Part shown: positions 60,808-64,000 of the stretch, piece after piece
Layout of the letters: the number at the start of each line of letters is the position of its first letter
Numbering within the stretch: the first letter of the stretch is position 1
Source: AP-15 sp963738185
Lineage (GTDB): Bacteria > Pseudomonadota > Alphaproteobacteria > ATCC43930 > CGMCC-115725
Assembly: GCA_963738185.1 (NCBI GenBank)
Contig: CAVTVA010000002.1
Coordinates: forward strand, 246,120 to 310,119
Reading direction: 5' to 3'
Length of the DNA stretch: 64,000 bases
Made by a program: the position numbers and the translations under genes
The notes under the pieces: model-generated
Told to the model about the DNA's origin: nothing
Databases searched by the model: none
The model's input: only the letters and a program-made list of their open reading frames with translations

Positions 60808-62363
60808 TGCCAGGCGCCGGCCGCTGGACGCAAAGTCTCGCTACATCGCCAGCTGGCGCCAGCGCCGGATGACGTCTTCATCGTGGACGCGCCCAGCTCG
60901 GCACCGCCGCGCCGGAAAAGGTCTACTACAACGACGCCGGCCAGCCGTTCACGGCGAGCGGCGCGCCGGTGCCGCAGCCGAAGCCGGACACGTCCTATAC
61001 GGGATCGATCTTGCCGCTGTCGCGCGACGCCTCCGGGCTGCATCTGGCGGTGCCGGAGAGCATCGCGGCGCCGGTGCGTGGCGCGATCGAGGGCGGCGAG
61101 CGTATGCTGGGGGTTGGCGAGGGCGGCAAAAACCCGCTGCGTCCGCTGAGCCCCGATATCATGACCGCTGCCGCTACGTTGGGCGGGGTGCCGCTGCGCG
61201 CCGGGGATGCGGTCGCGAAGACCTTCGCCCGCCCTGCCGCGATCGAGGCGCGGACGGCCGGCTATGTGCTGCCGCCCGCCGCGATCCGCGAGAAGCCGGG
61301 CATGGTCGCGAGCGTGCTGGCCGGATGGTCGGGCAAGATCAAGACGGCGCAGGCCGCATCCGAACGGAACCAGGCCGTCACAAATCAGCTTGCCGCAAAG
61401 GCGCTCGGCCTGCCGCCGGACACCGTGCTGTCGGACAAGGTGTTCAACCAGGTGCGCGCGCAGGCCGGGCAAGCGTATCAGGATGTTGCGAATTCGACGC
61501 CGGTCATCACCGCCGATCACGCTTATGATGCGGCCAGGTCTCCGGGCTCGGCGGGGCCAACAGCCAGGCGGCGAAATTCTTCCCGAAGACGACGAACAAT
61601 CCGGGCATCCAAGGATCTTGGTAGACGAGCTGAGGAGCGGTCAAGCAATTCCCGACCGCCGCCGGTGTCGAGCTGGTCAAGGAGCTGCGCTTCGCCGCGA
61701 ACGGTAACCTCAAAGCCATCGGCGACCCGAGCAAACATGCGCTGGGCCTGGTGCAGCGGCAGGCGGCCGATGCGGTAGACGAGCTGATCGAGCGCAACGC
61801 CGCCGCCGCTGGCAAGCCCGATGTTGTCGCCAAATACCGGCAGGCCCGACAGTTGATCGCGAAGTCCTACGATGTCGAGGGCGCGACGAATCCCTCTACC
61901 GGCGACGTGAACGCGCGCGGGATCGCTCGCCTTGCCGCCAAGGGCCGGCCGCTGACCGGCGAGCTCGACACGATCGCCAACGTCGCCGTCGGCATTTCCA
62001 AAGGCGGTGCAGCCGCCGGCCGGGTTCGGGCATGATGAGAACTTCTCGCGCTCGATTTCTTCGGCGGTGCCGCTGCCGCTGTCGCCGGCCATCCTGGCGT
62101 GCTCGGGGCGATTGCCGGCCGCCCGGCCGCTCGCGCCGTGCTGCTGTCGCGCCGGGTGCAGGACGCGCTGTCAAAGCCGCGCATCGGGGTAACAGCACCG
62201 TCCGCCCCTGCCGCTGTCGGGAGAGCGTTGGCCGGCACTGCGGCGTCAGGCGCGCCCGCCGGAGCACCGCCCGAGCCCGAGCCTATCCTGCCGCCGGCGC
62301 TGGCCGCGATCCTCAACCAGATCAACGCCGCTGCCCGCGCAGGCCGCCACCGGGGGGCCGTAA
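60807..62363 (+). pseudogene. Long virion/ejection-type protein, heavily frameshifted
   Basis: A GGAGGAGG site precedes the ATG at 60807. Coding segments in different frames can be joined: LAPAPDDVFIVDAP, GTAAPEKVYYNDAGQPFTAS, then a long clean piece (60969-61530, SYTGSILPLSRDASGLHLAV ... AKALGLPPDTVLSDKVFNQ). It continues AAKFFPKTTNNPGIQGS, LVDELRSGQ, AAGVELVKELRFAANGNLKA, DVVAKYRQARQLIAKSYDVE, GDVNARGIARLAAKGRPLTG, and AVLLSRRVQDALSKP, ending near 62363. Six or more indels. Such long, helical, Ala-rich proteins follow lysozyme-type internal proteins in podovirus-like prophages. Not translatable as shown. Confidence 0.55.
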
Positions 62364-62364
62364 G

Positions 62365-62712
62365 ATGGCTGAGGCCGGAATCCCGGCCGGCGGCTTGGTC
62401 CCGCCCTATCGCTGGGGATGCGCAGCCGTCCGTGACGATGCCGGCGGATGGCATTGGTCGCACACTTGGTTTGTGGTCGACTTCCGCGACCGCCTGGTGC
62501 TTGACGCCGATGGTGATCCGATCCGCAAGATGCGCCGACCGCCGACCGGGCCGGTGCCGCAGGGTATGTGCGATGAGCCCGATCCGCACCCGGTTGCCGA
62601 ACCGGCGCAAATGCGAGACGACGGACATCGAGGTTGGCGGCCAGCGTCTCGGCATGCGTCGGGCTTTGATCGCGGAGGGCCGCCCTGCCGAGCTGTTCCT
62701 GTCGGGCGCTAA
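62365..62712 (+). CDS. Hypothetical element protein (115 aa as read)
   Basis: The ATG at 62365 lies just after the probable end of the long virion gene. MAEAGIPAGGLVPPYRWGCA is followed by GGWHWSHTWFVVDFRDRLVL and DADGDPIRKMRRPPTGPVPQ, a compact Trp-rich domain. The last 45 codons overlap the TSCPD gene in another frame and look non-native, so the true stop may be near 62580 if a base was gained or lost. Function unknown. Confidence 0.45.
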   Translation: MAEAGIPAGGLVPPYRWGCAAVRDDAGGWHWSHTWFVVDFRDRLVLDADGDPIRKMRRPPTGPVPQGMCDEPDPHPVAEPAQMRDDGHRGWRPASRHASGFDRGGPPCRAVPVGR

Positions 62713-62912
62713 GGATGGCAGCGGCATGTCAGCGATCCTCGCCGATGCGTCTGTCGTCATCGCGTCGCGCTTGCAACATGGCGTCCCGGCCGCGGCGCTG
62801 GCCAAAAGCATCGCCCGGACACCTGAGACAGGTTGACGGCCCGGCGACGGTTCCGGCTTCGCCGATCGGCGCGGCGCTCGATTTGCTGGCGCGGTACGAG
62901 CGGGAGGCTTGA
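62573..62912 (+). CDS. TSCPD-domain protein, phage-type, frameshift near the end
   Basis: MSPIRTRLPNRRKCETTDIE starts the protein. RLPNRRxxE, GRPAELFLSGAKDGSGMSAI, and ASVVIASRLQHGVPAAALAK with a final GAALDLL are the sequence pattern of TSCPD domains, which accompany class II ribonucleotide reductase and occur as free small proteins in phages. The frame ends at 62836. One base on, it continues DGPATVPASPIGAALDLLAR to 62912, which completes the domain. The Cys of the TSCPD signature is not visible in the expected place, so the motif may be degenerate. Confidence 0.6.
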
Positions 62913-62941
62913 CGCGCCCCGCGCTCGGCGCGAGGATTGCG

Positions 62942-63073
62942 GTGGCGCTGAAAACGCCCATGCCCGGACCCGCCCCGGACCTGGCGAATTTGTTGTTTAT
63001 GCCCGGACTCCGCGGGCTGCCTATGCCGGGAGCGCGAGGAATTAAGGCCGCGGCCAGCTCGCGGCTCGAATAA
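62942..63073 (+). CDS. Small ORF with MPG motifs (43 aa)
   Basis: GTG 62942 gives MALKTPMPGPAPDLANLLFM, with three MPG motifs, ending in TAA at 63073. Protein-like but short, in a gap between the TSCPD gene and the next cluster. May be a chance ORF. Confidence 0.3.
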   Translation: MALKTPMPGPAPDLANLLFMPGLRGLPMPGARGIKAAASSRLE

Positions 63074-63151
63074 CTCCGCCCCGTGCATGCGGGTTTTCAG
63101 CTCCCGGCGCCAGCCCGTTTTGCTGGCACGCCCATGTTGGGAGCACAGAGC

Positions 63152-63344
63152 ATGATCAGCATCATCGCCGACGACTTCGCCTCGATCGAGAGGCCTTGGC
63201 GCGATCGGCGAGGAGCTGCAAATCGCCGCGCCAACGCCTTTCGCATCGGCGAAGATACTTCAAGACGCGACGATCCTCGTCCTAACGGCGCAAAAGCTTC
63301 TCGACCCTCAATTTCTCAAGACGGAGGCGGAGGCGCAGCAATGA
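63152..63344 (+). CDS. Small hypothetical element protein, frameshifted (about 63 aa)
   Basis: GGGAGCACAGAGC precedes the ATG at 63152. MISIIADDFASIE is followed, after removing one base near 63193, by GLGAIGEELQIAAPTPFASA and KILQDATILVLTAQKLLDPQ, ending EAEAQQ at 63344 with an ATGA overlap with the next gene. Without the correction the frame reads on into the next ORF. Unknown function. Confidence 0.5.
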
Positions 63345-63655
63345 CCGCCGACCTCCGCGATCCGGCCGCGGTGCTGGTCATCAAGCGTTTCGCGCTCCAG
63401 GAAGCCTGCGAGGCGAGCTACGACGCGCAGGACGAGGACAGCGATCGCCGCCGAAGGGATCGCGCCAGCCGGGCTTCCGACAGGCTCGACCGGCGCATCG
63501 TCAGCACCGTCGCGACCTCGGCAGAAGGCCTGATCGCACAAGTCCGGCTGGCAACCGGCAGCCCTGACAGGTGGCACTGCATCGATGATGACGACGTGCG
63601 GGGGCAGCTCGCCGAGACGATCATCGCCGGTATCCGGGCGCTGATCGCCGCCTGA
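63341..63655 (+). CDS. Hypothetical element protein (104 aa)
   Basis: MTADLRDPAAVLVIKRFALQ starts at the ATGA overlap. The body is helical and strongly charged (DEDSDRRRRDRASRASDRLD), then TSAEGLIAQVRLATGSPDRW and a closing helix. No domain recognised. It is followed by a gap with strong terminators, so it is probably the last gene of its transcript. Confidence 0.55.
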   Translation: MTADLRDPAAVLVIKRFALQEACEASYDAQDEDSDRRRRDRASRASDRLDRRIVSTVATSAEGLIAQVRLATGSPDRWHCIDDDDVRGQLAETIIAGIRALIAA

Positions 63656-63731
63656 TCGCCGGACGGGGATGCGGCGCCCATCCGAAGCGTAAGAGGGGGC
63701 GAGCGGCAACATACCCACCCCGCTCTACCTT

Positions 63732-63764
63732 GCCCCGCGCTATCTGCTGCGGGGCTTTCTTTTT
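63732..63764 (+). terminator. Rho-independent terminator
   Basis: GCCCCGC (63732-63738) pairs with GCGGGGC (63749-63755) around a 10-base loop and is followed by TTTCTTTTT. It lies 77 bases after the stop of the preceding gene. This is the clearest intrinsic terminator of the window. Confidence 0.85.
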
Positions 63765-63793
63765 GCCCGCGGCCATGTGCTATGGTCCGCATC

Positions 63794-63820
63794 GGACACG
63801 ACCCAGAGCGAGCGTGTCCG
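63794..63820 (+). ncRNA. Candidate small RNA element between two terminators
   Basis: CGGACACG and CGTGTCCG form a perfect 8-base stem with an 11-base loop. It sits between the terminator at 63732 and the one at 63838, with no convincing ORF. A short transcript started just before it would have a 5' hairpin and an intrinsic terminator, the design of many small RNAs. Entirely inferred from structure; no promoter was identified. Confidence 0.35.
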
Positions 63821-63837
63821 CTCCCTGTTACAACCTT

Positions 63838-63867
63838 GCCCCGCCCTCCGGCGGGGCCTTTCTTTGC
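63838..63867 (+). terminator. Second rho-independent terminator
   Basis: GCCCCGCC (63838-63845) pairs with GGCGGGGC (63850-63857) around CTCC and is followed by CTTTCTTTG. The stem core GCCCCGC / GCGGGGC is the same as in the terminator 100 bases upstream, so one may have been copied from the other. Confidence 0.75.
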
Positions 63868-63873
63868 CCGACC

Positions 63874-64000
63874 GAACTGGAGCGCGGCGAGCACCTTCTG
63901 AAGCGCAAGGAAATTTACGAATGGTGGCGGCCAGAGACCCGGCCTGGGGCTGCGCAGGGAGAAGGTAAGCGGCGATCTTTGGGTCTCGCGGACAATTTGG
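63874..64000 (+). CDS. ParB-like fragment running off the right edge
   Basis: The frame reading ELERGEHLLKRKEIYEWWRP followed by ETRPG resembles the helical part after the nuclease domain of phage and plasmid ParB-like proteins (ELERAEHLARRKEIYEALHP type). No start codon or N-terminal domain precedes it; the frame begins directly at the terminator. It is either a truncated relic or a gene broken by an indel. It continues beyond the window. Confidence 0.35.

Overview
The window reads as chromosomal DNA of a GC-rich alphaproteobacterium, most likely in or near the Rhodospirillales. The clearest marker is the gene order bamE (-), cbp3-type chaperone, yceD/DUF177, rpmF, plsX, fabH, ihfA, merR at 41.3-46.3 kb. 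Also consistent are an RNase E with a long acidic insertion in its S1 domain, a PBP1A whose tail ends in GTGGLY, and prfB with a programmed frameshift. No rRNA, tRNA or CRISPR array was recognised.

0-10 kb: the tail of a molybdopterin oxidoreductase, a VWA protein and a membrane J-domain protein lie on the plus strand. Opposite them are a dihydroxyphthalate-decarboxylase-like protein and a tightly packed three-gene operon: an S/N-oxide-reductase-type molybdoenzyme, a sulfite-oxidase-fold protein and formyl-CoA transferase. A wrecked MmgE/PrpD gene follows. 10-16 kb is accessory: an orphan GspG-like pseudopilin, two toxin-antitoxin pairs, a PEP-CTERM protein in AT-richer DNA, and a 2-hydroxyacyl-CoA lyase/oxalyl-CoA decarboxylase whose 3' end is duplicated 1 kb away.

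16-46 kb is mostly core: prfB, mrcA, rne, an M48/TPR protease, a DsbA-like protein, a TauE-type transporter, 5-formyl-THF cyclo-ligase, and fhs followed by a tandemly duplicated small gene. Next come a GlcG/HbpS-like protein, a cupin, an amine oxidase, a phosphatase, a GH13 enzyme, a GST, a doc module, a decayed serine hydrolase, a proton-pumping pyrophosphatase and the fatty-acid/ribosomal cluster. An amidase and an M20 amidohydrolase close this part. Formyl-CoA transferase, the lyase, fhs and 5-FCL together suggest one-carbon or oxalate/formyl-CoA metabolism; this link is inference.

49.3-64 kb is an integrated element: a broken tyrosine integrase, overlapping small genes with an AlpA-like regulator, a primase-like protein, a RecA-fold helicase, and a non-coding block with six alternating copies of an ACTATCGG core that resembles an iteron origin. 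After a ribbon-helix-helix protein come virion-type genes: a Gly/Ala-rich protein, a tail-tip-lysozyme protein and long ejection-type proteins, then a TSCPD protein and two strong hairpin terminators. No terminase, portal or capsid gene was recognised before the right edge.

Single-base frameshifts are frequent. Some genes are clearly decayed (prpD, serine hydrolase, integrase, virion genes), but frameshifts also hit genes expected to be functional (plsX twice, mrcA once), so sequencing or assembly indels must be considered throughout.
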